The notes below the pieces were generated by a model. The model ran no database searches, was not told where the DNA came from, and was given only the letters and a program-made list of their open reading frames with translations. The position numbers and the translations under genes are program-made. Below, in pieces: positions 1 to 10,663 of a stretch of 64,000 nucleotides of DNA (position 1 is its first letter; each line of letters begins with the position of its first letter). Origin of the DNA: Pelagibacteraceae bacterium (lineage in GTDB: Bacteria > Pseudomonadota > Alphaproteobacteria > HIMB59); NCBI GenBank assembly GCA_019651435.1, contig BOYI01000002.1, forward strand, positions 1 through 64,000. Reading direction: 5' to 3'.

Positions 1-1500
1 AATTTAAATTTTTCATTTTTTAAAGTAAAAATTATAAGTATTAAAAAAGTATTATTCAAAACTATTAAAAATTTGAAAAAAAAAAAAATTATAAATCAAA
101 AATATTATTATAATTGAAAAGATATTTTTTAAAAAAAAAAATTTTAAATAAAGATTTTTAAAATTATTAGAAATTTGAAATATTAATTGATTAAAAACCA
201 CCATCAAATAAAAAAAAAATTAAAATAGCTGTGACATAAAAAAATGTATAAGCTCATATTTTTAAAAACCTTTGAAATAAAAAAAAAAGAAAATATTAAA
301 TAAATTAAATAAAATTTGAATAAAAATTAATTATACTTTGAAGGTTAATTATATATTTTTAAAAAAAATAAAAAATTTTTCCCCTTAATTATGGTGTATC
401 AATCATTTTATTAATTTTAATTCTCAAGATACTTTTTTGAATGTTTAGATTTTTTAATTTAACATCCTTCTTAAAAACTCAATTGTGAATTATTAGTTAT
501 AGATGCAAAACAAGATAATACAATTAATATTATAAAAAAAAGGGACTGGGTTGGAATTAGTTAATATTTTTATCAAAATGATCAAAAAGTTTCAATTTAG
601 GTGCAAAAAGAAAAAGGAAAATATTTTGAGTTGACTCAAGGTCTTTAATACCAAATTTTTAAACTCGAATGTCATTTTTTTTTTGAAAATAATAAAATTA
701 TTTCAATTTTGGGGGGGAAAATGCTTCCTTAAATAAGAACAAAATAAAAGCTTTATCAAAATATCATTTCTTTTAAATGCGGGTTTTAAAAGTCAGATGA
801 AGAAAGGATTTGAAATGTTTATTTGGGTTTTTTTTAGAGGGGGTTTTTAAACCTTAGGGATAGATGAGATATCTGGATTTAAATGAAAAAAGATTTAAAT
901 TACAGATTTTTTAAAAAAATTAAAAATAAGCTTTTTAAAATTTAAAAAAATACATACTTAACAGAAACTTTTTTAAAGATTTTTTTTGACGATGTATGGA
1001 ATGGGGCAGCTAGATCGGGTTTTTTTAAAAAAAATTTTTAAATTTAGGATTATTGCATTTTTAATTTTTTATTTAATGATTTTAATTATTATTTTATTTT
1101 CAATATTCATTAAAAATTTAGCTTAATTTATAATATTTGTCCAATATTTATTTTATTTATTTTTTTTTTAAAAGATCTTAAAAATACAATGTAGAAAAAA
1201 TTTTTTTCAAAAAAAAATTAAAATTTTTTTCTATAATAATTTGGGGATTTGTATTGGGTAAAAAGGGTTTTTTTTAGTTTTTTTTTCAAAAAAAAAATAA
1301 ACTAAATTAAATATCATTTTTTTTAAAAAATAGATTGACTAGGAAAAGCAAAATTTAAACCTATCTTTCTATTTTATTTTAAATTTTCATTCAAATCTTC
1401 CAATTTTCAAAAAAAATCCCATCATTTGTTGAAGTAAACAATAAATTAATATATCTATAGAGCTATCATTAATTTATCAAGTCTAACAAAGGCTTTGGTT
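1..1500. other. AT-rich low-quality stretch, no gene recognised
   Basis: I see no supportable gene here. The sequence is dominated by A and T runs, with sporadic G runs and short words that do not hold a reading frame on either strand. The style of error matches the damaged gene remnants just to the right, so coding sequence may once have been readable here, but nothing can be assigned. Confidence 0.6.
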
Positions 1501-1504
1501 TTTA

Positions 1505-2330
1505 TTAACAAAAAATTCTACTTTTATTTAAATAATTTGAAACAAAATCTGTAAATTCTTTATTTGTTAAAAGTTGAATATATTCTGCCAATAATCCAAT
1601 TAATTCTTCGATTTGTTCTTTTGTGTAATTAATATCGGGGCTTCTGCAAATATATAATTAGGAAAGGGAATTGGGGTAGAGTCAAACTTTCTAATTAATG
1701 TGAGCAAACTTATACTACCCTTCGTATGGCCCGGGAAAACCCAATCCCTCCCCAAAGAAATCTTTTTTTAAGCAAAAACATTATCCAGATATTAAATTTT
1801 AAATAAATTTAGGCCCAAGGGGAAAGCACACCAAAAAAACCCAGTCCTGCAATAACTGGTCCATTAATTCCCATACTTCCCAAAACAGCAACTATTCCTA
1901 AAAATATAATTAAATATTTTAGGATCTAACCAAAAATAAAGTTTTGGTTTAAAATTTTTCTAATTTTGAAAAAAAATTTGAAAATGGAATTAAAGCCTGA
2001 TGAATTAACCAAAAAAAAATATCGTAGCTAAAGTATTATTTATTTTCTGAAAATATAAACCCAGTGGAGCTGAATGCACAGAGTAAACAGCCAAAGTGCT
2101 TTTAAAATCATTGATAATAACTTAGTGTGGGATTAGGTTAAAACATCATCATCTACTTGTATAGTAGTCTTTACAATTTTTTTAATTTATGACAATAAGC
2201 TGGCAAAAATACTTATATAAAGGAAAACTATTGATATAAAAATTATACCTAAATCTAATAAACTTTATACCAAAACCTGAACATCATATCAACAAAGAAT
2301 ATTTGCATAAAAATTTGTTAGTAATTGCAT
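1505..2330 (-). pseudogene. Remnant of an unidentified membrane protein gene
   Basis: Read on the minus strand, separate short stretches look like real protein but lie in different frames. A hydrophobic segment near 1860-1920 reads LGSMGINGPVIAGLGFF, and another near 2040-2100 reads AVYSVHSAPLGLYF. A soluble acidic C-terminus near 1505-1640 includes TKEQIEELIGLLAEYIQLL and ends at a TAA at 1505-1507. The pattern suggests one multi-pass membrane protein with a short helical tail, broken by many indels. I do not recognise the family. The start is not visible; the right limit is approximate. The damage resembles the homopolymer errors elsewhere, so this may be an intact gene badly sequenced. Confidence 0.35.
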
Positions 2331-2346
2331 CGAGGTTTATTAAATT

Positions 2347-2374
2347 AAAAAAGCCACGCTAAGTTGGGCTTTTT
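2347..2374. terminator. Bidirectional-looking terminator after groEL
   Basis: An A-run followed by GCC, an 11-base loop and GGC followed by a T-run forms an A/T-flanked hairpin that works on either strand. It lies about 30 bases beyond the groEL stop at 2402, so it should end the groESL transcript. Confidence 0.6.
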
Positions 2375-2401
2375 AAATTTTAATTTTAATGAGTGTTATT
2401 A

Positions 2402-4050
2402 TTACATCATGCCTGGCATACCGCCGCCCATGCCACCCATTCCGCCCATATCAGGCATTGCTGGTGCAGACGACTTATCTTTCTGGCTTATCTGTAATCA
2501 TTGCTTCAGTTGTAAGTGGAACAAAGCAGCAGCAGATAACAGTGACTTATCGAAGCGGGTCTTTAATGACTTAGCTGGATCTACGTGATACCCGCTTTTA
2601 CTAAGTCACAGAACTTTCTCGATTGGGCATCGAAACCATAACAGAATGACTTGCTTTCAATGATTTACCCACCGCACCATCACGACCTCCGCATTTTTGT
2701 GTGATTTGCTTGAGAGGGGCAGAAAGAGCTTCTAACTATATCAACACCATATCTTTGATCATCGTTTTCAACTTTAAGTTTTGAAGAACATCAGTTGCGT
2801 ATAAAAGAGCAGTTCCACCACCAGTAGATCCTCTTCAACAGCAGCTCTTGTTGCATGCATAGCACTTCACACTGGCCCTTTTTCTTTTACTTAACTCTGT
2901 AGTTCACCTACTTTAATTACAGCAATACCAAATTCTGTGTTTACAGCAAGCCTTTCCTGTAATTTTCTCTGTCAGTCCAGTTGTTTTTCCAATTTGCTTT
3001 AATTTTGATTCACAACGTGCTTCTATTATCTTTTCTACCAGTATCACAACATGGTTGAGTTTTTCTTATTTAAATGTCAACCCTTGCGTTGTCAAGCATA
3101 TCCATTGTTATTGACTCAGCTTAATAATTAATTTTCAATGATCACTCAATTCACCAGTTAAAAATATTAATTCTACATTGCTTTTCGATCACTGAAACCG
3201 GTGAAGTTTTACTGCAGCAATTTTTAAACCGCCACGTAATTTATTAACTATTATGTCGCAAGAGCTTGCCTTCAATATCTTCTGATATAATAAGAAGGGT
3301 TTGGTTGATTGTACCACAGACCTAATAATGGTAGCAATTGGTTGTAGGCTAGATAGTTTTTCTCGCAAAAAGAATTAAACAGTCATCCATTTCAGCCTTC
3401 ATTTTATCAGCATTGGTAACAAAATAGCTTAAATATCCACGATCAAACATCATTCCTTCAACAACATCTAATTCAGTATCTAGGCTCTTTTGCTTCTTCA
3501 ACGGTAATTACGCTTCTTTGCCTACTTTTTTGCATTGCTTCAGAAATCATTCCACCAACTTCTGTATCACCATTAGAGGCAATAGAGTACCCACTTGTTG
3601 CACTTCATCAGATTTTACTGTTTTTGAATTCTTATGAAGCTCTTTGATGATTGCATCTGCTGCATTGTGTCCATACCTCTTTAAGATCCATGGGATTTTA
3701 ATCCAGCGCCGCAACAGCTTTCATACCTTCGGTAGCTATGTTTGGCATAATACAATGATGTTGTAGTACCATCACCTGCAAGGTCATTAGTTTTATTTGC
3801 AACTTCTTTGATCATCTGGGCGCCCATGTTTTCAAATTTATCTGCTAACTGATTTCTTTTGCAACGGTAACACCATCTTTTGTAGTTCTTGGAGAGCCAA
3901 AAGATTTATCGATAACAACGTTTCTTCCTTTTGGACCTAATGTAACTTTTGACAGCGTCTGCAAGTATGTTAATACCTTTAAGCATTTTAGCTCTGAGTG
4001 TCTGTTAAATTGAACTTAATTTGCTTGAGATTGAAATTTTCTTTCAACAT
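2402..4050 (-). CDS. groEL: 60 kDa chaperonin GroEL, frameshifted
   Basis: GroEL forms the ATP-driven double-ring folding chamber in the cytoplasm together with GroES. Although many indels break the frame, the minus strand carries stretches that are clearly Gro[19 protein letters not shown] near the N-terminus, [31 protein letters not shown] with the ATP-binding GDGTTT region, and the Gly-Met tail [14 protein letters not shown] just before the TAA at 2402-2404. The span of about 1.65 kb fits a full-length protein of about 545 residues. The exact start is blurred by errors: [10 protein letters not shown], typical of residues 4-13, is readable around 4010-4030, and an ATG at 4050 is the outermost candidate. 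It sits directly behind groES in one operon controlled by CIRCE. Confidence 0.93.
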
Positions 4051-4325
4051 TAATAATTCCCATGATGTCAGACTCCTTCATAAATCAGTTTTTACTTAAT
4101 AATTTTAACTTATACAATCACTTACCAAATAAAATTCTGTCAGCTCTTTTACAGTCTAAGGCAACTATTTGGCTGTTTTCATTTCTGGCACCACCACCCA
4201 CAGCAAGGACTTTCCTCCATAGGTTTTTTCTTGAGCTGTATCAGGGATAATAATACTGCCTTTTGTCTTATCTTCAGAATTGACTTTTCAACTAAGACTC
4301 GATCGTGTAAGGGTTTTAAATTCAT
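4045..4325 (-). CDS. groES: 10 kDa co-chaperonin GroES, frameshifted
   Basis: GroES is the heptameric lid of the GroEL chamber. The ATG at 4325 opens [14 protein letters not shown], the standard GroES N-terminus. Later fragments in shifted frames match the rest: [12 protein letters not shown] (the mobile-loop region), [17 protein letters not shown], and the C-terminal [11 protein letters not shown] at about 4050-4080. At least four indels interrupt the frame, several in A or G runs. The stop is not resolved, because the GroES tail and the GroEL start merge at 4045-4050. An AGAGG ribosome site precedes the ATG. Order groES-groEL and the upstream CIRCE are as expected for a heat-shock operon. 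Confidence 0.9.
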
Positions 4326-4350
4326 TTTGTACCTCTATATATTTTATCAA

Positions 4351-4377
4351 TTAGCACTCATTAACCTTAAGTGCTAA
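4351..4377 (-). promoter_or_regulatory. CIRCE operator (HrcA site) of groESL
   Basis: TTAGCACTC, nine bases, then AAGTGCTAA: this is the CIRCE inverted repeat with one mismatch in the right arm (A for G). It lies 26 bases upstream of the groES ATG on the minus strand. A TATATAC at 4383-4389 on the minus strand is a plausible -10 box. By family knowledge CIRCE binds the repressor HrcA and de-represses on heat; hrcA is not in this window. Confidence 0.92.
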
Positions 4378-4487
4378 AGCTTGTATATAAATAGTCATCT
4401 ATGCCCACTATGATTCAAGAGCTAAATAATAAAAATCATATTAAATATTGGACTTTTCATTAGAATAATTGATTATTCCTATTAGTT

Positions 4488-5056
4488 ATGGCGATAAACA
4501 AGCTCTCAACTGGGCAACAGACTATCTTTGCTCGAAAAAGGAAAATATGACTTGGATGAGTTATCACTAAATCTGGTGTATCAAAATCTATCCTATCTCA
4601 GATTGAAAGAGATTTGTCTAATCCTACTGTGACTACATCTCCAGAATAGCTGAGGCCTTGATGAAAAGCTATCAGATTTTTTTTAAAGATTGAAGTAGAA
4701 GAAACTAGCTCAATTGAAAGTTCAAAAGAGACTCCTTCATAACCTCTAAAGATGGTTTATGTGAGTTAAATATTTTAGGGCTGGGGAAACAGTTAACTGG
4801 CTTCAATGGTATATCTTAGAAATGAAACCAAAAGGAGTATTGAGATCTGGTCTCATGGTCCAAAAACTTTTGAAAATTTAACAGTGATTGATGGTCAAAT
4901 TGAGGTGAGTGTGGAGAAACAAAAGAAAAATTATCAAAAGGTGATACTTTTCGTTTTCAATCAAATCAGAGAACATATTTTAAAAATATCTCAAAACAAA
5001 AAACTCAAGTATTGATGATAAATTATATAGATCCAGTTAATGGATCATTCAATTAA
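4488..5056 (+). CDS. XRE-family regulator with cupin-like C-terminus, frameshifted
   Basis: The N-terminal third is a helix-turn-helix of the XRE/Cro class; LDELSLKSGVSKSILSQIE and NPTVTT are readable in pieces at about 4555-4640, broken by missing bases. The rest, GLGKQLTGF then IEVSVEKQKKNYQK, GDTFRFQSNQRTYFKN and a VLMINYIDPVNGSFN ending at 5056, fits the small beta-barrel (cupin-like) sensor domain common in this regulator type. Start chosen at the ATG at 4488; the first 20 residues are uncertain. It is divergent from groESL and ends 2 bases before the selD fusion, so it may control that gene, but this is inference from position. The ligand is unknown. Confidence 0.75.
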
Positions 5057-5058
5057 GT

Positions 5059-7258
5059 TTGCAACAAACTTATTTTAACAAACAATTAGTTTTGATTGGT
5101 GGTGGGCATGCAAATGTTCAAGTTTTAAGAAAGCTTTGTATGAATGAGTACCGGGGTCTCAATGTAATTTTAATTAGTGAAGGCTATGAGGCAATCTATT
5201 CGGGAATGACTCCAGGTTATATTAAAAAATTTTATTCACTTAAAGATATATCAATTGATTTACAAAGACTTTGCTTTAATGCGGGTGCAACTTTTATAAA
5301 AGATATAGTCATAAATCTAGATACTCAAAATCAAAAGGTTTATTTAAAAGATAATCCATCAGTTTCATTTGATATCCTGTCAATTAATTCAGGCTCAATA
5401 TCAAATAATCGAAATATTAATTTTAATAATGAATCAAAAGTTATACCTGTTAAACCTATCAGCTCCCTTGTATCAAACTTAAGTCTTATTGATAATTTGG
5501 TTAAAAAATCCTCTCAGAAAAAAGTAAGTATCGTTGGCGGTGGCGTAGCTGCTTTCGAGTTAAGTTTTGCATTATATAAAAGATATAATGGCAATATTTC
5601 TTTAAATATCATCTCATCACCGTTACTAGCAGAAAAAAATTTAAATATATCAACAATCAATAGACTTAAAAAAATAGCTAAAAATTTGGGTATTAATTTA
5701 ATTTCAAATAAAGTTATCACTATCAATAACTCAGAAATTGCTCTTGATAATGAGAATAAAATACAAAGCGACTGTGTTTTATTATCAACTGGGGTCATTA
5801 CCTGACTGGCTAGAAAAAGTGATTTAGAAAAGACAGAGAATTTCATTGCCGTTAATCATCAACTTCAATCTTTAAATCATAAAAATATATTTGTTACTGG
5901 TGATGCCGCTACAATTAAAAATTACAAAAGACCAAAATCTGGAGTAATGGCAGTTAGACAGGGAGAAGTGTTAAAAGAAAATCTATTTCTTTTTTTATTA
6001 AAAAAACCATTAAAAAAATTTAAACCTCAAAATAATTGGCTATATTTAATTGGAACTCATAAAAATTCAGCTGTCTTAAACTACTTTAATTTCAGCTTTA
6101 GTGGAAACTGGTGTTGGCAATTAAAGGAAATAATTGATTTAAATTTTATGAGAAAATTTTCTTTTTCAGAGCAAAATGACATGAATAAGAAAATTTATAA
6201 TCTAAATAATTTTAAAGATGATACTCCTAAAATGTATTGTCAGGGCTGTGGATCTAAAGTTTCTAAAAATACTTTAATCAATTTTCTATCTAATCAAAAC
6301 AATAACAAAGAGCTTTCAGACTCAACAGAAATCAAATTTGAGCAAAATGCTGTTCTTCAAACTATAGACCATATAAAGTTATTTAAATCAATTAATCCTT
6401 ATGACTTTGGAATCATTAGCTATTTGCATTCTCAAAATGATATTTTATCTGCTGGTGGCTCAGTGCATTCTCTAAGTGTTTCGATTGGAGTTCCGTTTAG
6501 TGAAAATTTAGTTGAGAGTTTTTATTTAGAATACTTTATGCGTGGAATTCAAATTGAAGCTTCTAAAGATGACGCTTATTTAGCAGCTGGTCATAGCTAC
6601 CAAACCGAAGAGCCAGCAGTTACTATTACTATGAATGGAAGTATAAAACAGAAATCAAAAAAATATTTAGCAAATGAAGGTAATTTAATCTACCTATCAA
6701 AACCCTTAGGGACTGGATATTTATTAGCAGCTTATTTTCAAAATTCTCAATTATTATCTATCTCTGATTTTGAAAAATTACTTAGATATCTAAAAACAAG
6801 TAATGACTCTGCTGCAAAATCAGGGTTTTCTTATGGATCTCAATTAATGACCGATATTAGTGGATTTGGATTAGCCTCTCATTTAGGAGATATTTGTCAA
6901 AGTTCAAATTTATCTGCTCAAATTAATCTTAAAAATGAAATTCTCATCAATAACAAATTAGAAATTTTGAAAAATTATGAAAGCAGTGGATATAAAAATA
7001 ATCATTTATCTTCTTTTGACTCAATAGACATTAAAGAAAATCATCCTTTAATAAAGATTATCTTTGACCCTCAAACTAATGGTCCCACTATTAATGGCTA
7101 TTGATAAAGAAAAGAAAAATGAATTTGAAGAGGATTTTAAAGAAAATTGCCTCTCACAACCATTGCTTATTGGAGAATTTATTAAACAAAAGAAAAACTT
7201 ATTTATTTCGAATAGCTATTTAAATTTTTTTCTAAAAAATCAAAATAAATATTACTAA
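5059..7258 (+). CDS. selD: NDH-like oxidoreductase fused to selenophosphate synthetase SelD
   Basis: SelD makes selenophosphate from selenide, ATP and water, the Se donor for selenocysteine and 2-selenouridine. The first half (about 1-380) is an FAD/NAD-dependent pyridine-nucleotide-disulfide oxidoreductase: GGGHANVQVL is the FAD-binding fold, VGGGVAAFE the second Rossmann fold, VTGDAA the C-terminal flavin motif. The SelD half begins at MYCQGCGSK (about residue 391); it keeps the essential Cys and Lys, with Ser instead of the second Cys, and later reads FDPQTNGP. Such fusions are known in cyanobacteria and marine proteobacteria. Frame breaks: GGGG for GGG near 5795 and AAAAA for AAAAAA near 5818 compensate each other and restore LPDWLEKSDL; another single-base break lies near 7085. 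The start is a TTG at 5059. selA, selB and a selenouridine synthase are not in the window. Confidence 0.9.
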
Positions 7259-7906
7259 TAGTATAATTATACTTATTGGAATTAAGTACTCTGGTTTAGC
7301 AATAAGTGCAAAACTTAAGATTTTGGTCATCAATAAAAATTTCTTCTAATCCCTGCCCTATACTTGCAAATATTAATGCCCATGGAGAAAGACCAATAAG
7401 AGTAGTAAAAAAAACTTTGAACTTTTAGCTCCAAGTCCTGCAAGAATTAAATTTTGAGCAAAAAAGGAATACCTGGAATAAGTCTTATTAAAAGCATTAG
7501 TTCTAATTCATTTTTTGAAGTATTGTTTTATAAATGAATATTTATGAAGTAATTTTTTTGATATGTAATCATGAAATAATAATTTAGCGAAATAAAAAAC
7601 AACAAAAGCTCCTATTGTACCACCAATAATGATGCCTATACCTCCAATCCAAGTTCCATATAAGAAACCACCAATTAAAGATAAAACTGAAGCAGCTGGG
7701 AAATTACAAACAATTAAGAAACAGTATGTGAATATGAAGATTAAAAACGAGATATAAAAATTGTTGGATATATAATTTTGAATTATCTCCAGATAAATAA
7801 ATAAAGTTTTAAGTTCAAAAAAATCTCTATTAAAAAAATAAATTACCCAAAATGAAAAAATAATTAATAAAAAAATCCCTAGAAATAATTTGTGTTTATT
7901 AATCAC
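7232..7906 (-). CDS. TVP38/TMEM64-family (SNARE-associated) membrane protein, frameshifted
   Basis: About 225 residues, mostly membrane segments. The N-terminal part (GTG at 7906) holds FPAASVLSLIGGFLYGTWIGG, split here into FPAASVLSLIGG and FLYGTWIGG, and GGTIGAFVVFYFAKLL, the typical core of the family. After a frameshift near 7500, LIRLIPGIPFF, the conserved proline motif, and LGAKSSKFF continue; then LSPWALIFASIGQG follows after another indel. The TAG at 7232-7234 lies inside the 3' end of the convergent selD, so the two genes overlap tail to tail. The GTG overlaps the ccdA stop (TAGTG), which suggests coupling. The molecular role of this family in bacteria is not settled; lipid scrambling has been proposed for relatives. 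Confidence 0.82.
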
Positions 7907-8635
7907 TAGATTAACAGCATTTCTAGTGAGGGAAGTATTGAGTTAAGTTGGAAACCAAGTGATTGGATAGTTCCATTTAATATTAAGATACCAGTTATCA
8001 ATAAAATTAAACCTGTCAAAATCTGAAAATGTCTTGAAAATTTGGCCAAATTTTTAGACAAAATTATTAATTTCCCCATCATTAAACCAACAATTAAAAA
8101 AGGAATGCCAAGACCAATGGAGTAAATAGTTAACAACAAAGTTCCATTGACGCTATCATTAATTGCTATGGCTAAAACTGATCCTAAAATAGGTCCAATG
8201 CAAGGACTCCATCCAAAAGCAAATGCCATGCCAATTAATAAAGGAAAAAATGAAAGATTTTGTAATTTATCAAAATTAAGTTTTCTTTCTAAATCCAAAA
8301 AAGGAATCTTTAAAATTCCTAAAAAAAATAAACCAAGAAAAATAATTAATACTCCTGAGAATATATTCATCTCTTTTTTTAAGTCATAAAAAAAAATCAC
8401 TTAAAAAATCTATTGATGCTCCCATGATGATAAACACGATAGAAAAACCAATAATGAATAAAATTATCAAAGGAAGTAGTTTAAGATTTTCTTTTTTAGA
8501 GCTATTTTGTATATCACTAAAGGATTTACCAACTATGTAAGATATAAAACCTGGAACAATAGGAAGAACGCAAGGAGATAAAAAACTAAAGACACCTGCT
8601 AAAAAAGCGATTGTAAAAGGAATTTCTTGGGTCAT
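7906..8635 (-). CDS. ccdA: CcdA/DsbD-type thiol-electron transport membrane protein, frameshifted
   Basis: CcdA-like proteins carry reducing equivalents from cytoplasmic thioredoxin across the membrane to periplasmic thiol proteins, for cytochrome c maturation or disulfide repair. Two Cys-Pro motifs in membrane segments are visible, SFLSPCVLPIVPG near residue 20 and FGWSPCIGPILG in the second half, matching the redox pair of the family. About six membrane helices, about 240 residues, as expected. A single frameshift near 8390, in a run of A, splits the gene; joining the frames gives a continuous protein. It overlaps the next gene by one base. No cytochrome c biogenesis genes are adjacent, so the partner is unknown. 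Confidence 0.88.
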
Positions 8636-8675
8636 TTTATTATTATAGTATATTACTCAAATATCTATAGCCCAG

Positions 8676-9278
8676 ATGTTTGATCGTCAAATCCAAAAAT
8701 ATACTCAAAAGCCTTTACAATACGTCGCCAAATTACTTTTAAAATTTATTTCTCCTAATAGCATGACCTTCATCGGTTTTAGTTTTGGAGTTTTGATGTG
8801 TGTTTCAATAATTATTGATCAATATTTAACAGCTATAATTTTTTTATTTTTGAATCGGCTCTCGGATGGGCTAGATGGTGTAATGGCTAGATTGCAAACT
8901 CCCACTCCTTTGGGAGGTTACCTAGATATTGTCTTAGACTTTTTAATTTATGGAGGTTTTGTTCTTTCCTTTGGTATCACTGAGCAAAATAATACTTTTT
9001 TATCAATGGTCTTATTATTTTGTTACATAGGAACAGGGAGTACTTTTTTAGCTAAGGCTGCGATACTGCCATCGTTAACTAATCAAAAATTAAATGAAGA
9101 AATACCTAAGAGCTTTCATTATGCTGTAGGATTAATTGAAGGGACTGAGACAATACTATTCATGTTTTTATGTCTTCTGTTTCCAAGTTTATTTACATAT
9201 TTAGCTTCAATATTTATTGTATTATGTCTAATAACTACAATTTTTAGAATTATTGTTTTTTATAAAGAACTTAATTAA
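8676..9278 (+). CDS. CDP-alcohol phosphatidyltransferase family protein
   Basis: Intact, 200 residues. The family motif DGLDGVMAR followed by LGGYLDIVLD (residues about 69-88) gives the D-G-x2-D-G-x2-A-R-x8-G-x3-D-x3-D catalytic signature that binds Mg and the CDP-alcohol. Five or six membrane helices fill the rest. It transfers a phosphatidyl group from a CDP-activated lipid or alcohol, or makes a related phosphodiester, in the inner membrane; the acceptor (glycerol phosphate, inositol, serine and so on) cannot be read from the sequence. It faces the minus-strand 128-aa membrane protein and overlaps its 3' end by 8 bases. Divergent from ccdA with 40 bases between. Confidence 0.88.
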   Translation: MFDRQIQKYTQKPLQYVAKLLLKFISPNSMTFIGFSFGVLMCVSIIIDQYLTAIIFLFLNRLSDGLDGVMARLQTPTPLGGYLDIVLDFLIYGGFVLSFGITEQNNTFLSMVLLFCYIGTGSTFLAKAAILPSLTNQKLNEEIPKSFHYAVGLIEGTETILFMFLCLLFPSLFTYLASIFIVLCLITTIFRIIVFYKELN

Positions 9279-9657
9279 TAAAAGCCAAATAGGCTTCCAT
9301 AAAGAGCTTAGCGATAGATAAAGTTATTAGAAAAAATACTAGTTTTAATACTATTCTTATAATCCTGCCAGGCTCTAAACCTGCATAGTAAGCTTCAAAT
9401 ATATTAAATCCATTAAAGAGATTATCGATAATTATTTTTTTGGATTTATGAAGTAAAAAAGCTAGTGGCTTACAAATTAAATGATAACCAAGAACAACAA
9501 ATATAATGACAATAATAAGACTAATGTTCATCATGAATGACCAAATTACTAAAGACAATATCCAGTAGCCCAAAAAACTCATTCTCTCAGCTTGGTCAGG
9601 TCTTGTAAAAAGTTGGAAGTAATTCAAGTTATTGAAATCCTTGTTCGGCAAGCTCAT
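9271..9657 (-). CDS. Hypothetical 128-aa membrane protein
   Basis: Intact frame with three hydrophobic segments at about residues 25-65 and 100-125, and a short polar N-terminus (PNKDFNNLNYFQLFTRP). The middle, HKSKKIIIDNLFNGFNIFEA, is cytoplasmic-looking by charge. I do not recognise a family. Its start lies inside the 3' end of the dehydrogenase gene upstream (29-base overlap), so it is probably translated from the same mRNA. No catalytic residues stand out. Confidence 0.7.
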   Translation of the reverse strand: MSLPNKDFNNLNYFQLFTRPDQAERMSFLGYWILSLVIWSFMMNISLIIVIIFVVLGYHLICKPLAFLLHKSKKIIIDNLFNGFNIFEAYYAGLEPGRIIRIVLKLVFFLITLSIAKLFMEAYLAFIN

Positions 9658-10663
9658 TTGAAGAGACTGTACTTAATTGGTTTTTATTTTTAGATAAAGA
9701 CAAAATATTCTTTAACTGATCCTTAATGCCTATTAGTTTTTTTTTTGCTTCTGGTTCATCATACTCCATGTCTTCTTTGATACTAGATCGAAGTGCAAGG
9801 ATTATTACTCCTCCTGCATTTACACAATAATCAGGGCAATAGGTAATACCCTTATTAAATAATTTTTGTTCAATGTCATTATCAGCTAATTGATTATTGG
9901 CAGCACCTAAAACACAATCTACTTTTACATTTTCACTGAAGTTTAAAAATTCTTGATTCAAATCTCCTCCTGTCGCACATGGAGAAAAGATATCAATTTG
10001 ATTAAAATTAGTGTCTTGATAATTTTCTAAATAAGCAAAACCATCATTTTCAATTAAATCTTTCTTTGATTTAAAATCTACAACCTCAACCATAGCTCCA
10101 GAATTTTTACAAAATTGAGCCAATCGAGCTCCTACTTTTCCATATCCTTTAATTAATATTTTTTTGTTTTCTAAAGTACTTTGTTGATTTTGAAATTCCT
10201 CATAGCCAATCATTGCATTAAAAACACCAAAAGCTGTGCTGAGACCTGAATCTGACCCTTTTGTGCTACAAACATATGGAGAGAGTTTTTTTAATTCAAT
10301 AAGATCCTCATCTATCATTCCAATATCTCCAGCTGTGATATAGGTACCATCTAAAGCTTTCAAAACTTGAGCAAATAATTCATAAAAATTATCTTTAGTG
10401 ATTTTTGCTTTTACTGTCGCTTTTCCTCCACCAAAATCTAAGTTTGCCAAAGAGTTCTTATAAGTCATAGCTTTAGATAGCTTTAAAACATCAGTTAACT
10501 GATCATCATGAGATTGATAAGCAAAGTATCTACAACCTCCTAAGGCAGGTCCTCTTTTAGTATTGTGGATAGCAGTAATTGAATGAAAGCCTATTAACTC
10601 ATCTTGAGCAAATAAAACTCTTTCATAATTATCATGTTTTAAATCTTTAAATATTAGAGTCAT
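9629..10663 (-). CDS. Leucine/valine/phenylalanine-type amino acid dehydrogenase
   Basis: Intact, 344 residues, cytoplasmic. NAD-dependent oxidative deamination of a branched or aromatic amino acid to the 2-oxo acid. The substrate lysine sits in FGGGKATV (about residue 80), the glycine-rich KGPALGG-like region reads TKRGPALGGCRYF near residue 37, and the NAD Rossmann motif is KGYGKVGARLAQF (about 170). VNAGGVI near residue 285 is also typical of the Leu/Phe/Val group, as opposed to glutamate dehydrogenase. The ATG at 10663 overlaps the end of mutT. Exact substrate preference cannot be assigned. Confidence 0.92.
   Translation of the reverse strand: MTLIFKDLKHDNYERVLFAQDELIGFHSITAIHNTKRGPALGGCRYFAYQSHDDQLTDVLKLSKAMTYKNSLANLDFGGGKATVKAKITKDNFYELFAQVLKALDGTYITAGDIGMIDEDLIELKKLSPYVCSTKGSDSGLSTAFGVFNAMIGYEEFQNQQSTLENKKILIKGYGKVGARLAQFCKNSGAMVEVVDFKSKKDLIENDGFAYLENYQDTNFNQIDIFSPCATGGDLNQEFLNFSENVKVDCVLGAANNQLADNDIEQKLFNKGITYCPDYCVNAGGVIILALRSSIKEDMEYDEPEAKKKLIGIKDQLKNILSLSKNKNQLSTVSSNELAEQGFQ

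Noticed and set aside
5803-5805. In-frame TGA as selenocysteine codon in the SelD fusion
   Set aside because: Two nearby homopolymer corrections remove it and give the conserved LPDWLEKSDL, and no Sec position is known there.
5514-5846. Minus-strand 110-aa frame inside selD
   Set aside because: Low-complexity shadow of the oxidoreductase domain; no independent start signal.
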